DNA from: Valencia hispanica
Taxonomy: Eukaryota; Chordata; Actinopteri; Cyprinodontiformes; Valenciidae
Reading direction: 5' to 3'
Length of the DNA stretch: 64,000 bases
Assembly: GCA_963556495.2 (NCBI GenBank)
Contig: OY747713.1
Span: 5,766,821 to 5,830,820 of the forward strand
Each line of letters opens with the position of its first letter. The first letter of the stretch is position 1. Position numbers and translations under genes: made by a program. Below, one piece after another: positions 11,060 to 22,861 of the stretch. The notes under the pieces were generated by a model, which saw nothing but the letters and a program-made list of their open reading frames with translations, searched no databases and had not been told where the DNA came from.

Positions 11060-11307
11060 ATTTCCAGAACTTTTTCCATTTCATGGACCCAAAGAGAATG
11101 ACTAAAACAAGGAACGCCATGGCTCTTTATGGAACGCAATCCTCAATCATGATAGTAAAAATGACAGGCATTGAGCCACAATGCTTAAAATGGGAGCCAC
11201 CCGTCTCTGTCATCAAGGCATCAGTATTTCTAAAAACACACACACAGCACACAACACTAACCAAATTCACACAAATGGACTCAAAAACTGAATACTACTC
11301 TTTATAG
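11060..11307 (+). CDS. Candidate terminal exon of the same unrecognised gene
   Basis: It follows an acceptor of the form 'tgtgctcttttacag'. Joined to the previous exon (AAT AGA G + AT TTC), the frame continues as D-F-Q-N-F-F-H-F-M-D-P-K-R-M-T-K and runs to a TAG at 11305-11307. That makes about 109 residues across the two exons. The composition is mixed and protein-like near the start but becomes Thr/Gln/Lys-rich towards the end. No transmembrane segment, signal peptide or known catalytic motif is visible. AATAAA-like signals occur downstream ('tcaataaac' near 11573). Family unknown; the case rests on splice signals and phase only. Confidence 0.38.
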
Positions 11308-12317
11308 GGCCCATTTGTGTCCAACAAGTGTAATTTTGTTTGACTATTTGAATTAAAAAGTAAAAAAAGTGTTGCATTTGGCTAAATCTGTCCTTTATTA
11401 GATTAACCAGTTATCATTTCTACTGGTTATTCGTAGCAAGGAGGATGTAAAATTAGACATTTTTCTTAATACCAAAGAAAGCTGGGAAAACAGAAGGAGG
11501 TGGAGCGGCCGCTGCGGACAAAACATAAACAATCTGTTGTTCCGTCAACCTTACCAATCTCACTGAACTTTTCAATAAACTTGAGAGCTATGTGTATGTT
11601 AGCCATGCATAACATGTTTAAGATATCTTAGCAAGCTAAATCAAAATGGATTCAGTTCTCTTTCGGGTATTCGCTGTTTCTGTTTTAACAAAGCTAAAGA
11701 TCTATGTTGGCATTCCAGCAGTGATGCACAAGCTGCTGCTTTCTGCAGGTACAATTAGAGTTCACTGGACCATAGATGTGTTCGAGGTAAATAAAGTGCA
11801 TATGCTGCTGATTCTGCTGACCTTTTAAAGCACAATACAAAGCACATGCAGCCATTAACGCGCACTTTGCCATCACTATCAAACATTCTCCTCTACAAGC
11901 AGTTTCACAACCTTTCACACATTTAATCGGGTGACTACAACACCTCGGATTATGGCCATGAAGTTTAAAAACATGTGACCATAGCTAAAGGACGCAGAGG
12001 ATAAGAGGGTGAGTCAGTGACGCACATGACTGAATGACTTTTTTCTGAATGTCCTAAAAACATGTGATAACGTCCAAAACTTGTTGGATCTAAGATGAGA
12101 CTTCAAGAACAAACATTTGCAAAGATATTTCAATCATCCAACTTTCACCATCCCCACTACATAATTACTAGCCACTTGACTGCACACACCAAGTCATTAC
12201 CAGGTTGGAGCCTCTTTTGCCTTCAAAACTCCCTTAATAGGTAATGTCATAGATTAAAAAAGGTGTCAGAAACATTCCTCAGAAATTCTGGTCCATAACA
12301 TGATAGCATCTCACATT
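11308..12317. other. No recognisable feature
   Basis: AT-rich DNA after the candidate terminal exon. A 'gcggccgc' site at about 11507 is an isolated GC-rich spot. No further frame with splice support. Confidence 0.45.
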
Positions 12318-12425
12318 CATCCATTATCTATCCTATGCGGGGTTGCAGGGGGGCTGGTGGCTATTTCCAGCAATCACTGGGTGAGAGGTGGGGTACACCC
12401 TGGACAGGTCGCCAATCTAGCATCT
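12318..12425 (+). repeat. Teleost interspersed repeat, second copy
   Basis: Carries 'ccattatctatcctatgcgg', then a G-rich 'gcaggggggctgg' block, then 'ggtacaccctggacaggtcg'. The same order occurs inverted at 300-470 and, in decayed form, at 44888-44980. Confidence 0.55.
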
Positions 12426-12477
12426 CACAGTTGCTGCCTATTCAGAATTAGAATTTCCAGTTGAACCACCACACCCC

Positions 12478-12665
12478 AAAGGTGCTCCAAAGCAGGGGCT
12501 TCAAACCCCAGTTCTCAAGAACCTCCTCAGCATGCAGCCAAGTTTTACAGAGTCCTGCTAATGACCTAATTATTTTGTACAGGTGTGCTGAAGCAGAGAT
12601 AGGACTTACAATTTTAGTACACCGGCCCACAAGCAGTAAAGTTTGGCACCCTTGCCCTATAGGGT
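12478..12665. repeat. Dispersed element of the 3993-4525 family, diverged copy
   Basis: Starts with 'caggggcttcaaaccccagt' type sequence, contains 'caggtgtgctgaagcagaga' and finishes 'tttggcacccttgccctat'. These are the expected end and middle blocks of the family seen at 3993-4525 and 36640-36912. Non-coding. Confidence 0.45.
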
Positions 12666-12669
12666 TGTG

Positions 12670-13479
12670 ATCTGGTAGATGTGGATGCTATTGGAGTACA
12701 ATAAACTCATCACCATGGACAAGAATGCAGTTTGATAGGATTTTAGCTTTGTAACTTGGTGCATCGCTCGGCTGGAAGTACCCATGAGAAGATGTGTACA
12801 CTTTGAGTTGGCTGGGGTGTTGAAAAGATGCTGAGCTGGTACTGAGGGGTCTGAAGTGTGTCAGGTTCATATACCATCACAGCATGACACCAACCAGTGC
12901 GATAGTCTGCTGCTGCTGTAGTAAATCTACTCCTTGGTTTGGATGGTATTTCGCATTTCTTCCTTTCAACAAGACGTTTTTTGAACTACTGTAACTTTCA
13001 ACCTTCTAAAGTCGAACCATTTTTCTGACATCAACATGACATTTCTGTCTACACAACTGTTACTCACTGGATATTTTATCTTATTTAGACAATTCCCTGT
13101 AAAACTCAGACACAATTGTGTCAAAATGTCAGTTGTTCAACAGTTTCTGAAAAAGTATTTAATCCCCTTTATTCATCTTGATGCTCAGTTTGAAATTTAG
13201 CAAGTCATCAACATATGAAGTCTAAATTGGTTTTTTTTTTCTCAAGATGGCCGATTTGCAATTTCTGTTAACAAGCAATTGAACAGGTGTACCTATGTAG
13301 GTATTCAGTATATTTCAAACATTAAGCCAGTATAGACAGCTTTTTCCTGCTTTAAGTAAATCATTTAATCACTAAAGATTTAGCAGCTACAATGAGAATT
13401 ATGATTAAGCTGTAATTTGAATATCTGATCTAATTAAGTCACAGCACAAAAGGATTTCTGACTAAAAACGTTCCATTTC
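12670..13479. other. No recognisable feature
   Basis: AT-rich DNA without repeat ends or splice-supported frames. Confidence 0.45.
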
Positions 13480-13562
13480 TTGGCTAGCCCGGGAATGCCT
13501 TCTGCTTAGGCTGCTGCCCCCATGACCCAACCACGGATAACCGGAAGACAGACGGATGGATC
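13480..13562 (+). mobile_element. 5'-truncated 3' end of an RTE-clade (Rex3-like) LINE
   Basis: On the + strand, 'cttctgcttaggctgctgcc', 'catgacccaacc', 'cggataaccggaag' and a final 'acggatgga' match in order the 3' end of the LINE copies at 40063 and 43385 (there on the minus strand). Only the last 80 bp or so are present, a typical 5'-truncated insertion, with the ATGG-type tail reduced to one unit. Confidence 0.7.
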
Positions 13563-14590
13563 AAAAACATAATCTACATTAAAGCAATACAGGAAATTTC
13601 TATGTTCTACTTCTAATCCTAAAACAAGTTTTTGGTTGTAACCCCAACAAGTTGAAGTTTATCTGGCCAATACAGGGAGCATTAAGGTATCCAGGAAGGT
13701 TAACATCTAGAATGGACAGAATCATTTAAACCTCAACAATTTCTATGTAAAGTGGGAGAAGGTTGGGAAAAGTAGGAAAATGTTTCCTCAGCCATGGCAA
13801 ACTACACTGGATGCCTGTTCTAGAGGTATTTTTTATTCCTCAGAGTCCATCAGGTCATTAGTGAGTTGATAGTAGGCAGACTGATAGCAGAATGATGACT
13901 CTCCAAGGAAGCAAACGATCAGATGCCAGGCAGGTGCATCCAACCCAGACAAACGGGAGAAAGAACGTGGATGTAGAAGCATTAATAATAAAAGGTCTGA
14001 TGCACTAAATCATGACAGTATAGAGAAAGCTAGAAGAGTAGGTTAAGAATTATGTGTGATTCATTTGCACGGTTTGGCATTAAATTACGTTAAAACAGAT
14101 GGTATAAATGTCATCTTACACAAAGAAGCTAAGCCACCCCCTCCTGGGGTCATAAACTCAGGAGGCTGGCATGTTTGGTTAGAGATTGAGCTAAGTCATG
14201 TCCAAATCTTTATTTATTTCCAGCTCCAAATGCTGTGAAATCCTCCTCGGTTTCTTTCCTGTTACTTTGGATGGAAAGAATAAATATGAACTGCAGAAAT
14301 AGCTGATTAAGAAGGAAAGACTAAATGACTGCAGGAGAGTCCTGAAAAGGAGGCAAAGAGCAAGATCAAAATATGAAGAGGTTCAGCAATGGATGGAAAT
14401 GAGTACAAAAAGAGTAAAAAATGGATGCAGCTCGAAGGCAGGGGGAGGCTGAATGTGAAGATCAACTCAGAGGTGAAGGTGGGAGCAAAGTGTGAGAAAA
14501 TCCTAAATTTATAACGTAGGAGACGCTGAGGTGAAATTTGTGAATTTGATTTGTTCCAACTTGCTTTAATAAATCAAATTCACAATTTTT
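13563..14590. other. No recognisable feature; purine-rich from about 14270
   Basis: Nothing assignable to 14270. From there to about 14520 the + strand is purine-rich, one of the recurring GA blocks. The frame at 14056-14238 has no supporting signals. Confidence 0.45.
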
Positions 14591-14594
14591 TTCT

Positions 14595-14800
14595 CCATCA
14601 GTGTAAGTAATGTTTATTTATACAGCAGTTTTCACAGAAAGAATCCCAAAGCGCTTCACAATGTTTTTAGATTAAAATATAGAGAAACACATCGTAAAGT
14701 CCACAATTAACTGTGAAACAATGTGAACATTTATGCATACAAACATAAGAGTATAAAATAAGATATGACAAAAGCACTTATAGTTTAATGCCTGTGTAAA
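14595..14800. repeat. Possible LINE-related dispersed repeat
   Basis: 'tgtttatttatacagcagtt', 'cccaaagcgcttcaca' and 'cctgtgtaaacaaatgtgtt' resemble a common teleost repeat associated with L2-type LINE ends. I have no second full copy in the window to confirm it. Confidence 0.35.
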
Positions 14801-14938
14801 CAAATGTGTTTCAGCTATTTTTTTAAACACAAGGACGAGGTTAAATGTGTCCCAGTGTGGGGGTCACTGTCTGAAAGGCTCAATACCAGTCTTACATTTA
14901 GAGTGGGGCCAACCAGTATAATATAATATATAACATAC

Positions 14939-16103
14939 ATTTTCAGGTCTTGCCAAACATTCTCACTTTGATTTAGGCCTCGACTTTGACTAGGCCAATC
15001 TAACAAATGAATATGCTTTGATTAAAACCATTCCATCATAGCTGCATCATAGCTCTGGCTGCATGTTTAGGGCTCTTGTCCTGTTGGAAGGTGAACTTTC
15101 ATCCCAATCTAAAGTCTTCTGCAGCCTAGAAGAGGTTTTCTTCCTGGATTCTCTTGTACTTCATTCCATCCATCTTTCAGCCAACTCCTACCAGCTTTGG
15201 AGATGATACACTTGCCCTGTGTCTCTCCTGTCTTTCTCCTCTATAAAAGGAGCTATCACTGGGAATAACTCTTATCTACTCTCTTTTTCATCCGTTTACC
15301 TGTGTTTCTCTCCAAGATGAATCTACTAAAGATGCTACAACTGCATTTCACTCTTTACTTTTTTATTTTCATAGAAGGTATTCCTGGATCAGTGCTTCTG
15401 CTCTGTATTATCGGCCCCTCTGTATCTCTCATGTTTTCTGCATCCCTTACATGGCTTGTGGCAAATTGCAAGGAGAACGTCTTATGGGTTTCTTTTAACA
15501 GCAGCTTCCTTTACGCCACTCTGCCATGAAGGTCAGATTTATCGGTAGCTGTCCTGTCAGCAGATTCTTTCACCTGAGCTGTGGATCTCGGCAGCTCCTC
15601 CACAGTTGCCATGGGCCCCCTAGCTGCTTTGATTAATCCTCTCCTGTCAGTTTAGGTGGACGTCAGTGTCTTGGAAGGTCTGCAGTTGGTTCATCCTCTC
15701 TCCATGTTCAGCTGATGGATTGAAAAGAGCTCTGTGAGATGTGTTGTAGAACCTAACCCTGCATTAAACTTCACAACTTCCTCCCTGACCTGTCTGCTTT
15801 GTTTCTTGGTGCACAAGATGCTATTTGTTCTCTAATAAAACTCTTGAGCCCAGAAACAGAACAGCTGGAAGAATAGTGGGATTAAATGACTCGGGTGGAT
15901 TTACAAATAAAATGACTTCTAAAGAAAAGTGTTTGGATTAAATTTAGGGGCGTCAGAGTAAAGGAAACTTTGGATTTTGTAACCATGTATATTTTCCTTC
16001 CACTTCCCAGTTACAAAATAACCGTTGTGTTGATCCATCGCTTAAAACCTCATATAATCACCGAAGCCTGTGGTTGTGACATGAATACTTTTGCAAGAAG
16101 TCT
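14939..16103 (-). pseudogene. Decayed Tc1-like transposon with an inserted satellite-like unit
   Basis: The minus strand keeps the C-terminal core (L-x-W-P-S-Q-S-x-x-L-N and N-V-W-Q-D-L-K at 14939-15010). Further out come blocks matching the central and N-terminal coding regions of the intact relative at 6834-7751 (15430-15560, then 15570-15800, including Q-V-R near 15790). Beyond that, a terminal-region stretch continues to 'gaatacttttgcaag' near 16100. Frameshifts and stops are scattered and the left terminal repeat is missing. Between about 15200 and 15435 the homology is interrupted by foreign sequence (separate entry). Much older than the copy at 6617. Confidence 0.75.
15200..15435. repeat. 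Satellite-like unit inserted in the Tc1 relic
   Basis: Sequence with no Tc1 homology. It contains 'catagaaggtattcctggat' followed by 'cagtgcttctgct', the anchor motif of the degenerate tandem array at 60905-62170 and of single units near 32650 and 33545. Flanked on both sides by transposase-derived sequence, so it arrived after the Tc1 element. Confidence 0.5.
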
Positions 16104-18480
16104 AATCCATTTTAGCTCCTCCCTCTGCTGTGGTGGGAGTTGGTTTTCCCTTTATAAAGCCACAGATACTCCCAGCTATAATGCAAAGCTAATCAAGAAT
16201 TTTTCATTCCAGCAGCTATATATCGAGCTCATAAAAAAACATCTCAAAGTAAATGTGCTTAGTATGTAGTCGTTTATGGCTTCCCTTTTTTATATGTTAC
16301 TGCAAGCTCTAAATCAAATTCCCTGGAAGATAATAAAGCTATGATAAGCTTTCATTGAGTTTATGACATCTAGATTTAGGAAAGTGGTCCAAATCCAGCT
16401 TTAAGGCCTTCTCTCTCTTGGGTCTGTTTTGGCCGAGGCTCCCTTCTCCCTCATCTTTTGGCTCTGTTGGTGTTCTTTGCATTTTTACTCCCTGTAAACC
16501 GTTTCTACTGTCTCGTATTTGTTTTACGTGTCGTTTGAGCCAGCTCTCGATTCAGGAAGGTGAGATCAGACGGCTGGAAAAACACACAGAAGGGTGAGGG
16601 GAGTGTGAAGGAGAGAAGGCAGGGAGGAGGAAACAAAAAGCACAGTAACATGAGAAGAAAAGAGTATGATGGATGGTGAAGGGGCTGCTCCTCAGAGATG
16701 GGGCATTAATAATCCATAGAGCTTTAAGTACTCCTATTGAGGAAGAAAATCGCCCGCGCGAGGCTGAAAGCAGCCAAAACACTCATCCTCCCTCCTCTTT
16801 TAACACCTTCCCTCTCTCTAGCTCTTTTAGCTTTGGTGCCTTTTGTTTGCCGCTTGCTCTGTGGCACGACTTGTTACAGAGCTGTACTGATGCGACGAAT
16901 GAGACAGTAAATCTCTCACTTAAGGCCCTTACACACTGAGCAACAACAGCAGCAATCCTGCAGGGTTATTGCATGTCACACCGAGCCAAACGGCTGCGAT
17001 AAAAATCAGCGTGAGCGAGATTGTATGATATCAGTTTAGTCACATGTCAGGCGGTGAGGCGAACACCTGATGATTTGTGGGACAAAAACGAGCAGATGTG
17101 CATCATTAACTCTCAATGCATGTTCTGTGCTGTGTAGACCTTTGTCTCGCTTGCCACACCTTTCCTTTTTTTTTTTGAGCCTCCGTGATTCTTTCCTTTT
17201 ACAAACAGCAGGCTGGCAACAGACTGTATTTTGTAGAGTTTGTTCATCCATTGTTTCTGAACTTTCGCTACAATCCCCAGCAGAGCAGATTTAGAGTCGC
17301 TCACAACAAACATCGATTCACTCCTCATTGTTTTAGGATTTTTTTCCTTCCAAGAAGCCGGACTTTCTCTTTCTCTTAATGACGTCTGAAGCTCGTTTGT
17401 TCTCCAAATGAAACTTTTCTGCATAGAAAAAGCTCCCAGCTAAACTCAGGGGATGAATCAGTAATGTGATAACTCACAGAGGACTTACCCAAGGTCCTGT
17501 TTTAAAAACCAGGGTAGATCAGAATCTCAGTCAACTTTATTTAAGGCCCTGACTGACCCAACTCCAGATGCCCGTTACTCGTGTCTTGTCTGGGATCTCC
17601 AGTTAGTTGTGCAACCAGAATTGGCACAACACATTTTTAGAAAACCTCAATAAATTAGTCTCTGCCATTTTTCACATGCACAGCTTGTAAAATTGTACCA
17701 GAAGCAGCTTTGTGTACCTCTGCTTTAATTTCCCAAACAGGCATTGGAGATGAGCTTATCTTTTTTGCCCTTTGGTAAATTTCTGTTTTTGGCTGTTTTG
17801 TATCCAACTTTTTGGAGGTTTGGATATTAATTCCAACCCACCGCATGAATGACATCTACCCACCTTGGCCTGACCTTTTTTGGCCTCCACTTTTCTTATT
17901 TTCCAGCTCAAACTGCAGAACAAACATCGAGCATAAGATACAAGAAGTGGATAGATATCAGGTGCAAGACCTTCGGAAACCCTGAAGAACCATTGATTCT
18001 ACCCTTTTTAAAAGATTACAAGAACAGTCTGAATGCCTGGAAGGGAAAACATAGAGAAGTAAAAAAGAACATGAGATTTGGTCCCAGATTAGTAACAGAG
18101 GTTTGATTCAAGTTGTTTTTAAAGCTCTAGATTTGTCAGAGCTTTTCCTTTACTTGGTTTTCTGTTAAACTTGATCCAGTTCTTCCTCTTTTACACAACC
18201 TTCATTTGCACTTCTTTTTATTTTTTAAGTTCATGTTGGCTCATTAAGTCACAGACATAAGTGCATTGATTCCATCTAAACTTATGTTGCAAGAACTTTT
18301 CTGCTATTGTCCGCGGAAATATTACGTGCAAGATTCCTGACGTGCTTGGAAGAAAGAAAAAGATTAGTTGGACCGAACATAACGGTTAAAGAAATGAGCT
18401 CCACCCGCAGACATTTGAATCTATGAAGCAAAACAAGCCGAGGATTGAGAGGCCGCATTTGTTGCATGAATCTTATGGAT
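16104..18480. other. No recognisable gene; purine-rich patch 16545-16680
   Basis: A pyrimidine-rich part (16400-16520) and a purine-rich part (16545-16680) lie side by side. The frame at 17849-18106 starts near an acceptor-like 'ttttcttattttccag', but no donor or partner exon was found. Otherwise unassigned. Confidence 0.4.
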
Positions 18481-19110
18481 GGATGACGTGTCGGAGAGGA
18501 AATTCAACAGGAAGGAAGAGAGCGGATCAAAACGTCACAGCTTTTTTACTTTTCATGCTCGAAGCCACAGAACTTCCCAGAGATAAAGCCGGACAAAGAT
18601 AAAGGTTCCCGTACAGCCGTTCCTCTGGAAGTCTGACTGCTGACTGTGATGAATTGGTGAAATCACGGACAAAGTGCTACAAGCCAAGCCGGCAGCAGAC
18701 AAAGACAGAGGAGAAACACAAAGACACATCGTGCCAAAGATGGGAAAATTAATGACTGAGATGACAGGGAGGAGCAACGATAAGATAAAAGGTGGAAACA
18801 AGAGCAAACGGAGCAAGAGCCGGAGAAAATCTGAAACACTAAATGAAAAATACTGTAGAGTGACACAAAGCAGAGGAAAATGATGAGGAAGAGACTGAAA
18901 TAAAGGGAGGAAAAGGACTGAATCAATGAAACACAAAGGGACAAACAGAGGACTGTAAGGAACAAAAAAAACAAGGAGCAAAAACTGGGTCAAAAAGAGC
19001 CGGAATGAGTGAGAAATAGATGAAGACGGAGTGAAAGAGAAACTGGATCTGACAGGTGGAATAAAAAAGGGGAAGAAAGTACACCATTTAGAGTGAAGAA
19101 GAACAGAGCA
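18480..19110 (+). repeat. Long purine-rich (GA-rich) block
   Basis: About 600 bp where the + strand is dominated by A and G ('gacagaggagaaac', 'ggaggaaaagg', 'gaaagagaaac'). It opens a 225-residue frame on the minus strand (18553-19230), rich in Phe, Leu, Ser and Pro and with no domain, which I treat as a composition artefact. Confidence 0.6.
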
Positions 19111-19995
19111 GGAGACCTTAGCCGGGCGTTGCCCGAGGCAAAGCCATTGTCTTGAGTGCATGTGAGAGTGTGCACGTAATACTTCCATCCAGCAGAAACC
19201 CTCCCCAGAACAGAAAATTAGCTGTTGCACCCGTTTCTAGAAATAAGTCCTCTGTTTTTGGGTTTAGTCCAGAACTTTGCAGAATCTTCCAGTCAAAAAT
19301 CGGAAAACTGCCATTCTGAGTTAAGCTTGAAACAGGCAGTTTTTAACGATATTCTGAAAAAATATGCTGATTTACTTTCCAAATCACCAGCATGATTCAA
19401 CATGTTCAACCAAACAGGCAGAGTTTTCGTAATTCGGTGAATTCATTTACAGAATGGATTTTGTCTCTAAAGTTTCTCAAAGTTTTTACATGTCTGACCT
19501 GATGAGCAGCTGCAGCTGGGAGATGATTTCAGAGCCAACAAGGGTGCCTGCTGTTAATGCTTAGCCACCAAAAACACGAAGCTGAGTTTAGCTAACAGAA
19601 AATGTCTGAACTTCTTTAACCAAGAGGCAACATTCTTTACCACTTCTAACCACTTTGGTAACAACAGGGACATCAAGAGTTCGTATTGGTTTAAAGGGCA
19701 AATTTACAGACCAGACAATTGGATATACAGTCGAGCTGTAAACTTACAGACATAGTAATGAAGTAAACTTTGTATTAATTTTAGCGTTTTATTGCATAAA
19801 TGCTCTGATCTTTAAGTCTACCCTCAAGTCCAAAAGGAAGACCCAAAAAACCCTTGTCTGTGGGTAGAAATGTGGGTAGAAACGCCAGTCGATTTCACAG
19901 CAGATTGTTCAACTCAAACTTTTTAGGTCTTGGTACTTAAAAAGACAATGTTCCTTTGATTTGATGTATCCTTTGTGGAACAATTCTAGTCCCAT
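19111..19995. other. No recognisable feature
   Basis: AT-rich DNA with no repeat ends, splice-supported frames or inverted repeats that I could see. Confidence 0.45.
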
Positions 19996-20590
19996 TCATT
20001 AATCTTCTGCTGCTTATCCAAGGTCAGGTAACAGAGGGAAGAGATCTATGAGGGAAAGCTAGGTATTCCATTTAATAATGAAACACATCACCTCCGGGGA
20101 GATTCAAAGGCATTCCCAAGCTAGAATGTGCAGTGTGTTCCATCTGGAAAGTGTGGGGTTTGTCCTGGGATATCCTTCCAATAGGATTTGTCCTGAATAC
20201 ATGCTAAGAGGCACATTTAAGATCTTAAAATCTGGAAGGACTGCAGACCTAGTCCGGCCACTTGTATTTAGGATCTTGTTATTCATTTCCGATTGGCACC
20301 TCATCACCACAGGAGATGGTTAGAAAGTTAATATAAATTGATTTTTTCAGAGGATAAACCGGAGTAACACCCTCATTCCTTTACAAACCCAATATAAACC
20401 CAATCCCTCTATCAATGTTTCCTCCATCCTACAATCACATAGGAACTAGACACCAAGGTACTTGAATTTGAACCTCTGAAGGCTGAACTCATTATCATCT
20501 GAAGATAGCATTTTGCCTTTTTCTAACTGAGCGATCGAGTCTGGCAGCATTTACATCCCTGCCCTCAGGGGAGAGACTTACAGAACAGAG
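19996..20590 (-). mobile_element. Possible very old RTE LINE relic
   Basis: Scattered blocks are in the order expected of the minus-strand LINE 3' region: 'ttctgctgcttatccaaggt' (about 20007), 'caaaggcattcccaagc' (20105), 'gtcctgggatatcc' (20161), then 'ctagacaccaaggtacttga' (20446). Between them the match is lost. This may be an ancient copy of the family at 40063 and 43385, or chance. Confidence 0.35.
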
Positions 20591-22861
20591 TGCAGTAGCA
20601 ACCTGATGACAGACCGACACGCCAGTGTTTGCTTTGTTTCACCGTCTGACTAACGCAGAGAACTTTCCCAGCCCGTTTCGTTTCTGGCATGAGCGGCAGA
20701 CTTTGCGTCTAAGAGAAAACCCGTCCAGCATGCATATGGATTCACCATTACCGACGTTTTACTCAGCCCAGTGGGTAGAACACACAAAACTGCATGAATC
20801 ATGGGCAGTTCAGCAAATCCCTCTCAATCTACATCTCCTGTTGGCCAAGTTGTGACTCAGTCGCTGAAAGTCAGGAGCAAACTGGAAGCTATCCAAATGT
20901 GAAATGCCTCATCACACGTTAAACCTTCTATCTGACTCACGTCAGACATTTGAGAACAAGCGGCGTGATGCCACGGCCTGGTCCATGTTGGATTTGGCTG
21001 GCTTGCAGCGTGGTGCACTCCCAGTTCTATCCAACATGTCTGCCCGTGTGTTGGGTAAAAACACCATCTTATTTTCTATCAAACTGGCTACATGATTTGT
21101 TCAAAACCATCGTTTAAAACCATTGTTAGATCCTCTTTTACTTCTAACCAGCAAATACTAATTAAGATAAATCAATTGAAGAAAAAGGATTCCATCAAGA
21201 TCTTAAGAGGCACATTAGCAACCCATCATTATAGACTTTCAACCTATTGATTAACAAAGGCCACATGCTTTATGAGGCAACAAATTTGCCAATGCTTTCC
21301 TGCCATGTTTTCTATACACTATTTGTGGGCCCATTGTTGGAGGCCTCATTGTGTACGCCACAATATCCTGAAGTCTCTTCCAACCTCCCGTTTTCCTTCT
21401 CCTGCTCAATCGCTTCCCCTGCTCTCCTGTTTCCCCTCTGCAGCTTCCAAAAAAAAAAGAAAAACAATGCTGGCTTGTGTCGGTGCCAAGCTCACATCCA
21501 GCCATGACAAACAGGCGGTCAGAAGGCACAGCAAGGCCCGTGCAGGCACACAGAGACAAAGAGAAAAAGTAAAGAGGACACAGGAGGAGAAAAAATAAAA
21601 GGGGAGGCCTGGAGATTGGAGGTCTCCAAATGGCTGTTGGTAAATGGAGGGCTTCGGGGAGAAGGAGAGGAGGGAGGGAGGAAGGAAGGGAGGGAGGGTC
21701 TCCATCTTCAGCCAGCCATGGTATCACTCCCTTCTGTCATCTTTAAAACATGCACCAATAGGCTGTATGTGCAGCAGCAATGTGCAGCTGCACGATAAAA
21801 CCAGGCCAAGCGGGGACGAACAAGCTGCACTCACAAAAAGCAATCCTGCACACGCTCACAGATATGCATCTATTTATCTCTGCATGCTGTTTGCATTCTG
21901 CAGCCCTCTGCTCCATCCTCTCACCTCACTTTCCAGCTCTTCCCTCCTTCGTCCTTCCCTACTCCGACATTCAGTCTGCACTGACTGAGCTGCTTGTGTT
22001 GTTCATTTGGGTTTCTCCTACTGCAGCTGGCTGTAAGGATTCTGGATGAGTTGCTTACTTTCTAACCCGATTGTGACATTTCGATTAATTGAAATTCAGG
22101 TCACAATCTTTGGTTGGATGTCATCAGTTTTCTCCGTGCATCTTAAGCTCTTTTTCCTGTAGACTAAAGTCAGATTATATAATGGAATTTATCGCTTGCA
22201 GACTGGATTCAGATGCTTTTCAGCTCATTCGAACTGATCTATAATCAGTCCACTGGAAACTCAATACTCTAATATTGTTTCAATTAGAATGGACCAAATC
22301 TACCAGGTCACAATGACAACACGCTTTAGTGTGGAACCTGTTGAGACATGTCTGCAACTCATTCAGAAAGCAAGAAAGTTAGTAGAAAACAGGAAGGCTA
22401 AAGCAGATTTATTTCTAAACTGATTGATCATTTTAAGTGTTCATACTCTTTCATGGATAAGGTGGATTTTTTTGAAGCCTTTTGCAAAAATAAAATCAGA
22501 ATTCTCTATTCCTACACTGTCATTTCTGTGATGCTAACCCTGTTAGTCATGCTAGCCGCTAATATAAGATGCTAAAGCTGGCTTAAAATATGAATTTTGT
22601 CATCATTTAGTCTTTGTTTTAAAACAGTACAACCCTGTAATATAGTGACTCTTGTTTCAGACAGCACAGTGACACCCTGCTCCTATAAAACAAAGATTAA
22701 CAACCCTTCATTAGGAGGCTAAAAGAAAATAAATGCAACTTTAAATTTCTTTCATGTCATAGTTCTTAAAAATCCTCATGATAGTGAATCAGACAAAATT
22801 GACGCTGGTCATTTAAGCCCTTCAATATTTGTTGAAAGGTTTAAATGAGGAAAGGTGTTCT
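20591..22861. other. No recognisable gene; purine-rich patch 21535-21700
   Basis: Unassigned DNA. The patch at 21535-21700 has GGAGG/GGAAGG runs on the + strand, and the 158-residue minus-strand frame across it (21251-21727) is a composition effect. The frame at 20904-21095 has no splice support. Confidence 0.4.

Noticed and set aside
12448..12670. Overlapping frames on both strands
   Set aside because: They lie in a dispersed non-coding repeat whose other copies do not keep the frame.
17849..18106. 85-codon frame after an acceptor-like site
   Set aside because: No donor, no in-phase partner exon and no recognisable domain. The frame starting exactly at the acceptor closes early.
18553..19230. 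225-codon open frame on the minus strand
   Set aside because: It lies across a purine-rich block. The peptide is Phe/Leu/Ser/Pro-rich with no domain, and a pyrimidine-rich sense strand rarely contains stops.
21251..21727. 158-codon open frame on the minus strand
   Set aside because: Driven by GGAGG-type runs and partly by low complexity. The overlapping frames on the other strand are equally open.
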